This document shows, piece after piece, positions 30,501-42,500 of a DNA stretch of 64,000 nt. The DNA comes from Tridacna crocea. Taxonomy: Eukaryota > Mollusca > Bivalvia > Cardiida > Cardiidae. The notes under the pieces were generated by a model that searched no databases, was not told the DNA's origin, and was given only the letters and a program-made list of their open reading frames with translations. A program made the translations under genes and the position numbers. Location of the stretch: assembly GCA_943736015.1 (NCBI GenBank), contig OX031069.1, forward strand, positions 43,682,728 through 43,746,727. The letters are read 5' to 3'. The stretch's first letter is position 1. Every line of letters begins with the position of its first letter.

Positions 30501-33500
30501 TCCACTTCAGTTATTTGAAACAGATGAGAAATTCATTATAATTGCTGGTGAATAAAGGACGAAATAGCACCTGAAATTCTAAATGAAATTACCTTCAATA
30601 TATTTTCTACGCCTGGTACATGTGCATCATTCTTTGTAACTATCACATCTTCAGCCCCTGACTCGATCGCTATCTCAATATATTTGTCCATATTCGTTAC
30701 ATTCATGTCTTTGCTTACTGGTACTATTATGACACCTCTCTGATCAAACAATGTGTTCCATCTGTTTGTTTTTCCTCCTTTCAAACTGAATGCATGACAG
30801 GGACAAAAAAAAACATTAAAAAGGTCATTCTCTGTCAGAAGGAGGTTTAATGCATTAGCAAATAGTATCTTCCCATGTTAACCCATTACCACACAATCCC
30901 TACTTTTGACACCCCTGAGAAAGAAACCTTTTGAAAACACTGTGGGAAAAGGAGAAAATGCTGGTAACCAGCATTTTCTCCTTTTCCCACAGTGTTTTCT
31001 ACCCTTCCCAGAACAAATTTCAATTTTTCAGTCAATTTTATTTTGTCGTCTGCAAATGCTTTCAATTTGGACCAGGCTAAAATTTTCTTGAGTGGTAACG
31101 GGTTAACCTGCACAGTCCACATAGGCCGACATGCATCAAAATTTTTAAGTTTTCCACATGTCAAAGGAGCCATTTTACCTTAACCCTTTCCCAAACAATC
31201 CCTGGTTTTTACGGGTCTAGAATAGTAGCCTTTTGAAAACATTGTTGGAAAAGGAGAAAATGCTGGTAACCAGCATTTTCTCCTTTTCCCACAATGTTTT
31301 CTACCCTATCATAGACAGAAATCATCTTTTCAGCAAGAGTTGAATTGTCGTCTGCAAATGCTTTCAATTTGGTCTAGTCCGAAAGTTTGTCGTTTGGGAA
31401 AGGGTTAAAATGGTTTGGTAAAGGGTTAATAAAGCTGTTACTGAAAATGGAATAAAAACCTCTAGAATTAGTGCAGCACAAGTCTGATACTTTACCAAAT
31501 AATCCCATAGTCAATTCCGTGACAAAGATGTACATTGTAATTGGGACTCCTTTTCCTTTCACCATACTGTGCAAAATCTGCCAAATGCAGCAATTATTTG
31601 TCCCTCTGCAACAATGTTGAAGATAGCAGCTGATTTTGGCATCCAGAGCCCCTACGGCCTCTTCCTCTTATATCAAAACATAAAATCTTTTGCGATAAAC
31701 CACATAGCTTTTACAAACAAGTGGGCCAAGATGGCCATGGATTGCTCACCTGAAATTTTGAGAGGACCATAGCCTTTTTTTTTTTGAGGCATTGAAACAC
31801 TGGAAACAAAATCATTATTTTGCCAAGCAATTTTCAAAAGGTCACCTATAAAAGTAATTCCAAAATCTGACCAGCATTTTCAGAAAAGAAAAATTTGTAA
31901 GGGTTTCTTAATTTCTGTATGGTGCAAGTAGCCCTCATTCACCAGAGCTATGTTTCTGGACCTATAAAAATTTCCTGAACACTTTTTGAAAAGGGTCATT
32001 CAAAGAACATTTCTTTGAAATTATTTTAAAATCTGAACAGTTCTTTCAGAGAAGAAGAATTTTCAAGAATTTCTTCATGTCTGTATAGTGCAAGTAACCC
32101 CTATTCACCAGAGCTATGTTTCTTGACGGATCAAAATTTTGCCAACAACTTTTGGAAAGGGTTACCCAAGGAACATTGCTGTGAAATTATTTTAAAATCT
32201 GACCACGGATTTCAGAGAAGAAGAATTTTCAAGAATTTCTTCATTTCCATATAGTTCATTTAGCCCCAATGTACCAGAACCATCTTTCTTGACGAATCAA
32301 AATTTCACAAACAAGTCTTTAAAAGGGTCACCCAAAGAACATTCCTGTGGAATTATTTTAAAATCTGACCATCCATTCGAGAGACGAAGAATTTTTAACA
32401 ATTTCTTTATTTTCCTATAGTTCCCCCATTCACCAGAGCCATGTTTCTTGATGGATCAAAATTTCAAAAGCAAATTTTGAAAGGGGTCACACAAAGAACA
32501 TCCCTCTGAAATGATTTCAAAATCTGACAAGTGGTTTCTGAGAAGAAGAATTTTTAAGAATTTCTTTGTTTCTGTATGGTGCAAGTAGCCCCTATTCACC
32601 AGAGCCATGTTTCTTGACGGATCAAAATTTCACGAAAACTGTTTGAATAGGGTCATGCAAGGAACATATCTGTGAAATTATTTTAAAATCCCGCCAGCAG
32701 TTTCAGAGAAGAAGATTTTTAACTAATTCCATAGAGAATTCCATTTGGTTGCCATGGCAACCGGAATTTTAGACTGAATCAAATTTTGTGAACAAATTTT
32801 AAAGAGGACCTCCCAATGAACATTCCAGCCAACCAAATTGGCCTAGCGGTTTAGGAGGACTTTAAACAGGAGGGCCATTGGCCCTGGAACGCTCACCTTA
32901 GACTATAGCTTATGAGTGAAATTCAATTCTAAGAGCAACTTTGGTAGAGCTTCACCCAAGGAACATCCCTGCCAAGTTTCATCAAGATTGGCCCATTGGG
33001 TTAGGAGAAGAAGATGTTTAAAGAAATTGTTGACGGGCGACAGACGCCGGACATAGGGCAATCAAATATCAAAGCTCTACACCTTCCAGTTTCAAAGAAA
33101 AATTTTAAATTTTCCTTCTTTGTCCTATGTTCGAACTTGTGGTCCCCTGAGCTGGGTCAGTTTTAACCAAAGCAGCATCCTTGGAACAAACTTGGTAGAG
33201 GTCCACTAAAAGATGCTACATACCAAGTATCAAAGCTGTACACCTTCCCATTAAGACAAAAAGAAATTAAAAATTTTCCTTCTTTGTGTGACCTCTGGGT
33301 CATAGCCAGTTTTGACGCTAGGGACATCGTATGACCAAACTTGGTAGAGGTCCACCAGAAGATTCTGTATACCAAATAATTATCAAAGCTCTGCACCTTC
33401 AAGTTTTAGAGACGATTTCTGAAGTTTTCCTTTTTAGTTGCTATGTTTGAACCTGTGACCTCCCGGGGCAGGGCCACTTTTGACCCTAAGGGCATAATAT

Positions 33501-36500
33501 GAACAAACTTGGTAGAGATCCACCAGGAATTGCTACATGCCAAATATCATAGCTCTATGCCTTCTAGCTTTAGAGAAGAAAAATTTTGTAATTTTCTTTC
33601 TTTGTTCCTATGTTCAAACTTGTGACCCCCGGGGAGGGCCCCCCCCCCCCAGGGGTGGGGCCAGTTTTGACCCCAGGGACATAATTTGAACAAACTAGGT
33701 AGAGGTCCATTAGGAGATGCTATATACCAAATATCAAATCTTCTAGTTTGAGAGGAGAAGATTTTCAAAAATTTCCTTTTTTTTCTTTTTGTTGCCATGG
33801 CAACCAGAGTTATGGTCAGAATTAAATTCTTTGAACAAATTTGGTAGAGCTTCACCCAAGGAACATTCCTGCCAAGTTTCATGAAGACTGGTCCAGTGGT
33901 TTAGGAGGAGAAGATGTTTAAAGAAACTGTTGACTGACAACGGACGACGGACATAGGGCGATCACAATAGCTCACCTTTAGCAGTGAGCTAAAAGGTGAG
34001 CTAAAATTTGTTGAGGACTGATGACGCATGTTGGACATCAGGTGATCCTAAAAGCTCCCTTTGAGAATGTTGTGCTCTGGTGAGCTTAAAAAAATTCAAT
34101 GTTGCAAGATAATTACATTGGAGTGAATGAGACTAAGGACCCTAACTCTCATATTATAAGACAAAAGCTGCCAAGGTTGGCCAGAATGGCCTTTACCAAA
34201 ACGTTGATGTTACACAATATTTACAGACAAGTTAGGGCTGGTAGACCTTAACCCTTTACCTGATAAGCCAATTTGAGGCTCTTCCATTTCAGCAGCAAAT
34301 AAAGATACAATGTCAAAAATATGGCCAAATGTGGATGCAAATATCTGATTGAGTTGAAAACATTGTAGGAAAAGGAGAAATTGCTTGTTAGGAGCAATTT
34401 CTCCTTTTCCCACAATGTTTTCAAAAGCTGTCTGTTGTTGATACGTCAAAATGAGTATCTATGGAGTAAAGGGTTAAAGGACAAACGCTGCCATGGTTGG
34501 TCCAAATAGCCTTTATGAAAACGTTGATGTTACACAATATTTACAGAGTTAGGGCTGGTAGACCTTAACCCTTTCCCAAACAATCCCTGGTTTTTACGGG
34601 TCTGGAATAGTACCCTTTTGAAAACATTGTGGGAAAAGGAGAAATTGCTGGTAACCAGCATTTTCTCCTTTTCCCACAATGTTTTCTACCCTATCATAGA
34701 CAGAAATCATCTTTCCTGCAGGAGTTGAATTGTTGTCTGCAAATGCTTTCAATTGGGTCTAGTCCAAAAGTTTGTCGTTTGGGAAAGGGTTAAATGGCTA
34801 AAAAATATGAAAAAGTAACCTTACTTCACTTTCTTAGCTCTCTGGTTAATGAGGTTCCGCACTTCCACTGTGTCAAAGGCTATTTTCAATACAAAAACAA
34901 TACCTCTCGGTCCATGTAACTCCACAAATGAAGGACCTTTGCTTTTTGACTCCACCTGAAAAACAAGTTGAGGGGATACATTAAACCCTTTACCAAGCAA
35001 CAGGGTTTTAAACTAAAATTTAAACCCAAATTGAAAGCTGTTGCAGACGACAAAATACGTGTAAATGTAACTCAAAAATTGAAATTCGTTTCCAACAGGG
35101 TAGAAAACAATGTGGTAAAAGGAGAAAATGCTGGTCACCAGCCTTTTCTCCTTTTACCACATTGTTTTCAAAAGGCTTATATCTCAGGGTCATAAAAACC
35201 AGGGATTGTTTGGTAAAGGGTTAAAGAAACCATTTCAGGTCTATTCTTTACCCCCTCACACATTTCAAAGTTTCAATGACTCTCAGAGAGGGACTTTTTT
35301 AAAACACTGGGAGAAAAGGAGAAAATGCAGGTGACCAACATTCTCTTCTTTTCCCATATGTTTCAAGACTATCTGATACTGCAATTCCTATCATTTGCAT
35401 CATGTAATTTGTGATTTTTTTTTTTTTTGGAGGGGGGGGGGGGTGCTTTCAAACTGAACCCGTAAAAAATTTTGAGGTATGGTAATGTATTAGATAGCTC
35501 TTGACCAAGCAATAAAAATTTTGACTGGTCCTCGCAATTAACTCTTTAAGGAGCCATCACACCATGACGTTTTGGTCAAAGTTCAACGTTCAGGAAGTAT
35601 AGAAAACATTATAGAAAAAGGAGAAAATGCTGGTTTCCAGGATTTTTTTCTTTTTCCCACAATGTTTACAAAAGACTTCTTTCTCTGGGTCAATAGAACA
35701 GAGGGTTGCATGGTAGAAAAGGGAGAAAAAGCTGATTACCAGCATTCTCTCCTTTTTCCACAATGTTTTTCAAAGGCCTCTTCTTATGGATAATTAACCC
35801 CTTACCAAAAGACAAAATTTTAGCCATGTCTAAATTGAAAGCATTTGAAGACAAAAATTTCAGTGTAGCCAAAATGATACAATTTCCTTTGGATATGGGA
35901 GAAAACATTGAAGGATCAGGAGAAAATGCTGCTATTAACCCATTACCACATGAGAAAATTTTGGACTGGTCCAAAATGGCAGCATTTGCAGGCGACAAAA
36001 TAAAGGTGACTGAAAAATAGAAATTTGTTCTGGGAAGGGTAGAAAACACTGTGGACTGGTCCAAATTGGCAGCATTTGCAGACGACAAAATAAAGGTGAC
36101 TGAAAAATAGAAATTTGTTCTGGGAAGGTAGAAAACACTGTGGAAAAAGGAGAAAATGCTGGTTACCAGCATTTTCTCCTTTTCCCACAGTGTTTTCAAA
36201 AGGTTTCTTTCTCAGGGGCGTCAAAAGTAGGGATTGTGTGGTAATGGGTTAAAGGTTAAAACTGAGGGTCGTGTGGTAACAGTTTAAGTGGGATATAACA
36301 CAAAGGAAAGCTACTTACAAAGCTTTTGATCCAGCCCTGTATATAAGTCTTAGGTACATTAGCTGCAGTACACTCCTGAATAACCTTCTCCAAGTTTCTG
36401 TTTAGCTTAGGATCAGGCCCACCACCTATAATGACAAACAAGAATATGTGGATGCCAAGGCTTGGTTTGATTTTCAGTAAAACTTTAAAGGTGGGTATTT

Positions 36501-39500
36501 AGAATTTTTACATCTCACCAAATTAAAAAATATATATATCACTGAAATTCATATGAAAAAATAATACAAATAATCAACAATTAAGATTCATAAAATTACA
36601 CAAATTTTTTTTTTGATGGTGTTCCCTTAAAAGGCTACGTAGCCCTCTAACTCTTTTTCACATGAGAAAAATTTAGACTGGTCCGAATTGAAAGCATTTG
36701 CAGACCACAAAATAAAGGTGACTGAAAAATTGAAATTTGTTCTGGGAAGGGTAGAAAACACTGTGGGAAAAGGAGAAAATGCTGTTTACCAGCATTTTCT
36801 CCTTTTCCCACAGTGTTTTCAAAAGGCTTCTTTCTCATGGGCATCAAAAGTAGGGACTGTGTGGTAATGGGTTAAGGTATTTTTAGATTTTGCGCCAAAT
36901 ATCAATAAAGCATTTTGAGAATGTCAAGTTAAATTCCATTACATAACAAACATGTAATAATTATTTCCATAATGTCTTCTTTGGACGCTATGTTTGAAAC
37001 TTCGTCTGTGTATTCCTGTATGTAAATGAGCAAATCGATCATCTAAAAATAGAACATGTCTCCTGTTGGTGTCAACCTGGGCTGTAGTAAATCTCTAATT
37101 TCTCGTGTAGTCGGATGGTTTTCGACTATTTGGGTTTTATGAATGAAAATTAAAAGGCTTTAGGAGTATAGGGATGATTTTTTTTGCATTTTTGTAAAAT
37201 TTTCGTCCCAAAATTTAAAGGGCCACCTTTAACCCTTATCTGGCTAAATAACTAAAATGAAATTTTCGATTCAATAGTAAAACATCAAATATTCCCAAAC
37301 AAGCCCTGGTTTTTACATGTCTGCAGTACAAGACTTTAGAAAACACTGTGGGAAAAGTAGAAAATGCTCATAACAAGCCATTTCTCCTTTTCCAATAGTG
37401 TTTTCTAGCCTATCAGAAAACTTTCTGCCATTCTCATCCAATTAAAAATTGTTTTCTGCAAACACTTTGAGTTTGGCACGGTCTAAAATTAGTCATTTGG
37501 GAATGATTTTACTCTTTACCAAACGACAAAATTTTAGACTAGTCTAAAATGAAAGCCTTTGCAGACGATAAAATAAATGGGACTTAAAAAATTAAATTTG
37601 TTTTAGGAAGGGAAAAAAACATAGTGGGAAATGGAGAAAATGCTGGTCACCAGCATTTTCTCCTTTTCCCTCTATGTTTTCAAAAGGCTTCTTTCACTGG
37701 GGTGTTAAAAGTCGGGACTGTGTGGAAAAGGATTAAGACACATTGTAGATCAAAGATCTGTGCAGTCTGATCTTGATCTACACTGCCCAAAGAAGATCAG
37801 TAAATCTCAGTTAACAGTCTATGGATAACAGTAAAAAAAGAGGCAACATTGCCAAAAAGACTCGGATAGCTACCTGCCTTTGTTTTATTGGTTTCCCCTT
37901 GTGTTGGTGAACAACTTGTTTATCTAAATTTAACCCTTTACCGCACATTGACGACTTTTAACGACCCTAAGGAAGGAGCCTTTTGAAAACATTATGGGAA
38001 AAGGAGAAAATACTGGCAACCAGCATTTTCTCCTTTTTCCAGAATGTTTTCTACCCCATCCAAGCAAAATTGCACCATTTGAGCCACTTTGAAATTGGCG
38101 TCTGCAAATGCTTTCAATTTGGATAGGTCTAAAATTTTGCTGTGTGATAACAGGTTAAAGCAAATATCTTCAGTAATGACGGAGATATTTTGAAATATTT
38201 ACATTTCGAAAACTCATACATTGTATATGTCAAAGTTTCTGCACAACGACACAGACAACCGTGCAGACATCAACCCAGAGCTATGACAAAACCTCAACGA
38301 TATCCGTAAAAACAAATGCCGCACTAAAACTTGAATAAGTGGTTACCATGTGTAGTTTCCATGCATTTTCCAAAGAGTTTCTTAGCCCTCTTGGCACTAA
38401 ATCTGTATTAACACTTTACCAAACATCAAAATTGTACACCAGTCCAAATTGAAAGCATTTGCAGATGACAAATGAAGTATGGCCCAAAAATTTAATTTTT
38501 TTGAGGGGGAAGGGCAGAAAACATTGTGGGAAAAGGAGAAAATGCTGGAACCAGCATTTTCTCCTTTTCCTACAATGTTTTCAATAGGCTTCTTTGTCAG
38601 GGTAGTTTAGTTTAGTCGTATGTATTCTACATCGATTGAGAAGCAAGTTCTTACAACTTATACTGTGAAAACATCAAAGAACAAGAGCGGCAAATTGTCG
38701 CAAGATACGCCCGTCTTACCCCAAGTTGTAAAGGTGGGGCATGCACCGGACAAAATTCAAGTATGAAAAACAACAAAGGGCAATAACTCAAAAATAAAGC
38801 AAGCAAAAGTTGTGATTCCTGTGCACTGCACTCCCCATGGATGAGATCTATCCACCCATGAAATTTCATAACCCTAGCTACTATAGTTTTGGAGATATGC
38901 TCCGGACAAAAATCAAGTATGAAAAACGACAAAGGGCAATAACTCAAAAATTAAGCAAGCAAGAGTTATGATTCTTATGCACTGCACACACCCTCGGTAA
39001 GATCTATCCAGCCATGAAATTTCATAACCCTAGCTAGTATAGTTTTGGAGATATGCTCCGGACATAATTCAAGTATGAAAAACAACAATGGGCAATAACT
39101 CAAAAATAAGCGAGCAAGAGTTATGATTCCTGTGCACTGCACTCTCCCTTGATGAGATCTATCCACCCATAAAATTTCATAACCCTAGCTAGTATAGTTT
39201 TGGAGATATGCTCCGGACAAAATTCAAGTATGAAAAACGACAAAGGGCAATAACTCAAAAATTAAGCAAGCAAGAGTTATGATTCCTGTGCACTGCACTC
39301 CCCCTCGGTGAAATCTATCCACCCATGAAATTTCATAACCCTAGCTACTATAGTTTTGAAGATATGCTCCGGACAAAATTCAAGTATGAAAAAAAACAAA
39401 GGACAATAACTCAAAAATTAAGCAAGCAAGAGTTATGATTCTTGTGCACTGCACTCCCCGTCAATGAGATCTATCCACCCATGAAATTTCATAACCCTAG

Positions 39501-42500
39501 CTAGTATTATTTTGGAGATATGCTCCGGACAAAATTCAAGTATGAAAAACAACAAAGGGCAATAACTCAAAAATTAAGCTAGCAAGAGTTATGATTCTTG
39601 TGCACTGCACTGCCCGTCAATGAGATCTTTCCACCCATGAAAATTCATAACCCTAGCTAGTATAGTTTTGGAGATATGCTCCGGACAAAATTCAAGTATG
39701 AAAAACAACAAAAGGCAATAACTCAAAAATTAAGCGAGCAAGAGTTATGATTCTTGTGCACTGCACTCCCCCTTGATGAGATCTATCCACCCATGAAATT
39801 TCATAACCCTAGCTAGTATAGTTTTGGAGATATGCTCCGGACAAAATTCAAGTATGAAAAACAACAAAGGGCAATAACTCAAAAATTAAGCCAACAAGAG
39901 TTATGATTCTTGTGCACTGCACTCCCCCTCGATGAGATGTTTCCACCCATGAAATTTCATAACCCTAGCTAGTATAGTTTTGGAGATATGCTCCGGACAA
40001 AATTCAAGTATGGAAAACGACAAAGGGCAATAACTCAAAAATTAAGCAAGCAAGAGTTATGATTCCTGCGCACTGCACTCCCCCTCAATGAGATCTATCC
40101 ACCCATGAAATTTCATAACCCTAGCTAGTATAGTTTTGGAGATATGCTCCGGACAAAGAACTGGACGCCGCCCGCCCGCCCGGACGCCCGCCCGCCACGG
40201 GTGATCCCATAATACGTCCCGTCTTCGACGGGCGTATAAAAAGGAGAACTATCATTTTGTCCTTTTCTCACAATGTTTTCTACCCTTCCAAAACCAAGTT
40301 TTAAATTCTGATGGACATCAATTATGTCCTCTGCAAATGCTCTCATTTTAATTAAGTCTACAACTTTGTCATCTGGTTAAGAGATAAAGAAAAAGAATTA
40401 CGAAGTTACTATTCACATAGGTCCAGATAGAGGTAATGACATTGATTTAAAAATTTGAAATAAAAATTATTCCCTTTTAAAACCTATGCTGTGGATACTC
40501 ATTAGAATCATCTCATACAAACAATTCTAATGGGTACCAACAACATAGAGTTTTAAAGAGAAGTAATGACTTCAGAATACCATCACTCCCTATTATCCAA
40601 AGTTCAGTATTCACTATGTGTAGATTTCAAACATTCTACAAAAAGTACCTTGGCCATTACGGTGCTATTTTTGGATTTAACTGCTTATGCAGAAAGAGTA
40701 GATCAAGATCAGACTGCAAACAACATGTATTTGATCTTGAATCTATTCTGTTGCTTCTTTTCTAGTTACTCTGTAGACAAAAAGAATCTAAAACTTGGTG
40801 TCCATATTTTTTCAAAAAGCTATCCTTGCCCTTGTAGCATTACCAAATGACAAAATTTTAGGCTTGCCCAAACTGAAAGCATTTGCAGACAACAAAACAA
40901 AAGTGACTGAAAATTTGAAATTTGTTTTGTGAAGAAAACATTGTGGGAAAAGGTAAAAAAAGCTGGTTGTGCAGTCTGATCTTGATTTACACTGTCAATA
41001 AAAGATCATTGAGTTACACTGAGCAGCCGAAGGGTTCATACTTAATAACATACTTCTACAGGCTTCTCTCATTTTGACATAGAGTGGAGCTCTTAGTGCT
41101 GCTCTTTCCGCACTTTTCTCTTTCTTGATATGTGCAACATTCTGCCAGTGTGCGTGACCTACAAAATATAAAAAGGTCAATGAAAGGTCAAGTCATCAAA
41201 TGTACCTCTAAAAAAAGTGACATCAATTAACCTTTAGAAAATGACCTTTAATTATCACAATGCTACAGGAACAGTCTTTTGAAGGCATTATGGGGGAAAA
41301 GGGAAAAAAATCTGTCAACTGCCAAAGACTATCTTAAAAAATGTTGAGGGAAAATGAGCATGATCTTGTACCATGCAGATGCCTTTTATCCAACAAATCG
41401 GTCTCTTCTACCAGGTGTCTCTGTCTGCAATGATTTTTTAATGTCTTAACTCTTTACCACATAATCTCTACTTTTGATGCCCCTGAAAAAGAAGCCTTTA
41501 GAAAACATTGTAAAAAAAAAGGAAAATGCTGGAAACCAGCATTTTCTCCTTTTCCCATAATGTTTTCTACCCTTCACAAAACAAATTCCAAATTTTCAGT
41601 CACTTTTATTTTATTTTTATTGTCTGCAAAATTAATGCTTTCCATTTGGACAAACCTAAAATAGTGCTGTTTGGTAATGAGTTAAAATCTTTACCACAGG
41701 TCAAAATTACTGACAGATCCAAGTAGGAAGCACTTCTAAAGGACATAGTAAATGTGGCAGTGGTAATGGGATTTGTCCATGAAAGAAATTAAAACAGTGT
41801 GGGAAAAGAAGAAAATGCTGGTTAAAATTACCTGTGTTTAGGGCTCCCCAACCCCATCTACAATATGGAGTGCAACACGCGAAAAGGTGCATTCGGACAT
41901 TTGCGTAAAGTGTCCTCCCGGAGTAGCCTGCGCAGGCTAATCCGAGACGACACTTTACGACTACATTAGATGTTCTGCTACAGTAAACTTGCGTAAAACA
42001 GAAAATCACATAAAATCGGAAAGTGTCGTTTCGGATTATCCTGTGCGGACTGCGCAGGCGGATCCGAGACGACACTTTACTCAAATGTCCGAATGACCCT
42101 TTTCGCATGTTGCAGGCCATATGCTATCAACTAGAGCTCAGATACAAGGGCTGATTTTGATTTCAAACTTAAAAATATTAATTATATTATTCTGCACCAA
42201 ACCCTATGTTATGGGTACTCATTAGAATCACCTCATCAACCAAAAAGTAGGAAAAAATGATAGTAACCAGCACCTTTACTTTGTTTACTTTGTTATCTGC
42301 ATATATTTTTTATTTGAACTAGGTCACCATTTTATCATTTGGTAAAAAGGTTATCATTAATTTTATTATATCTGTTCAACATTTGAATTATCATATGCAA
42401 GGACTTAACCCTTTACTCCATAGATACTCATTTCTACACATTGCTTGTAGGAACCTTTGGAAAACATTGTGTCAAAAGGTGAAATTGCTCGTGACGAGCA

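Noticed and set aside
35690-36199. A 169-codon open frame on the minus strand
   Set aside because: It runs across two MITE copies and an internal duplication of one of them; the repeated peptide is repeated DNA, not protein repeats.
38735-40157. CRISPR-like repeat array
   Set aside because: Units are contiguous 156-bp tandems without spacers, in eukaryotic DNA.
38606-40239. The MITE at 38408 and the half MITE at 40239 as two halves of one element split by the 156-bp array
   Set aside because: They are in opposite orientation and the left one already has a complete hairpin, so they cannot be the two halves of one copy.
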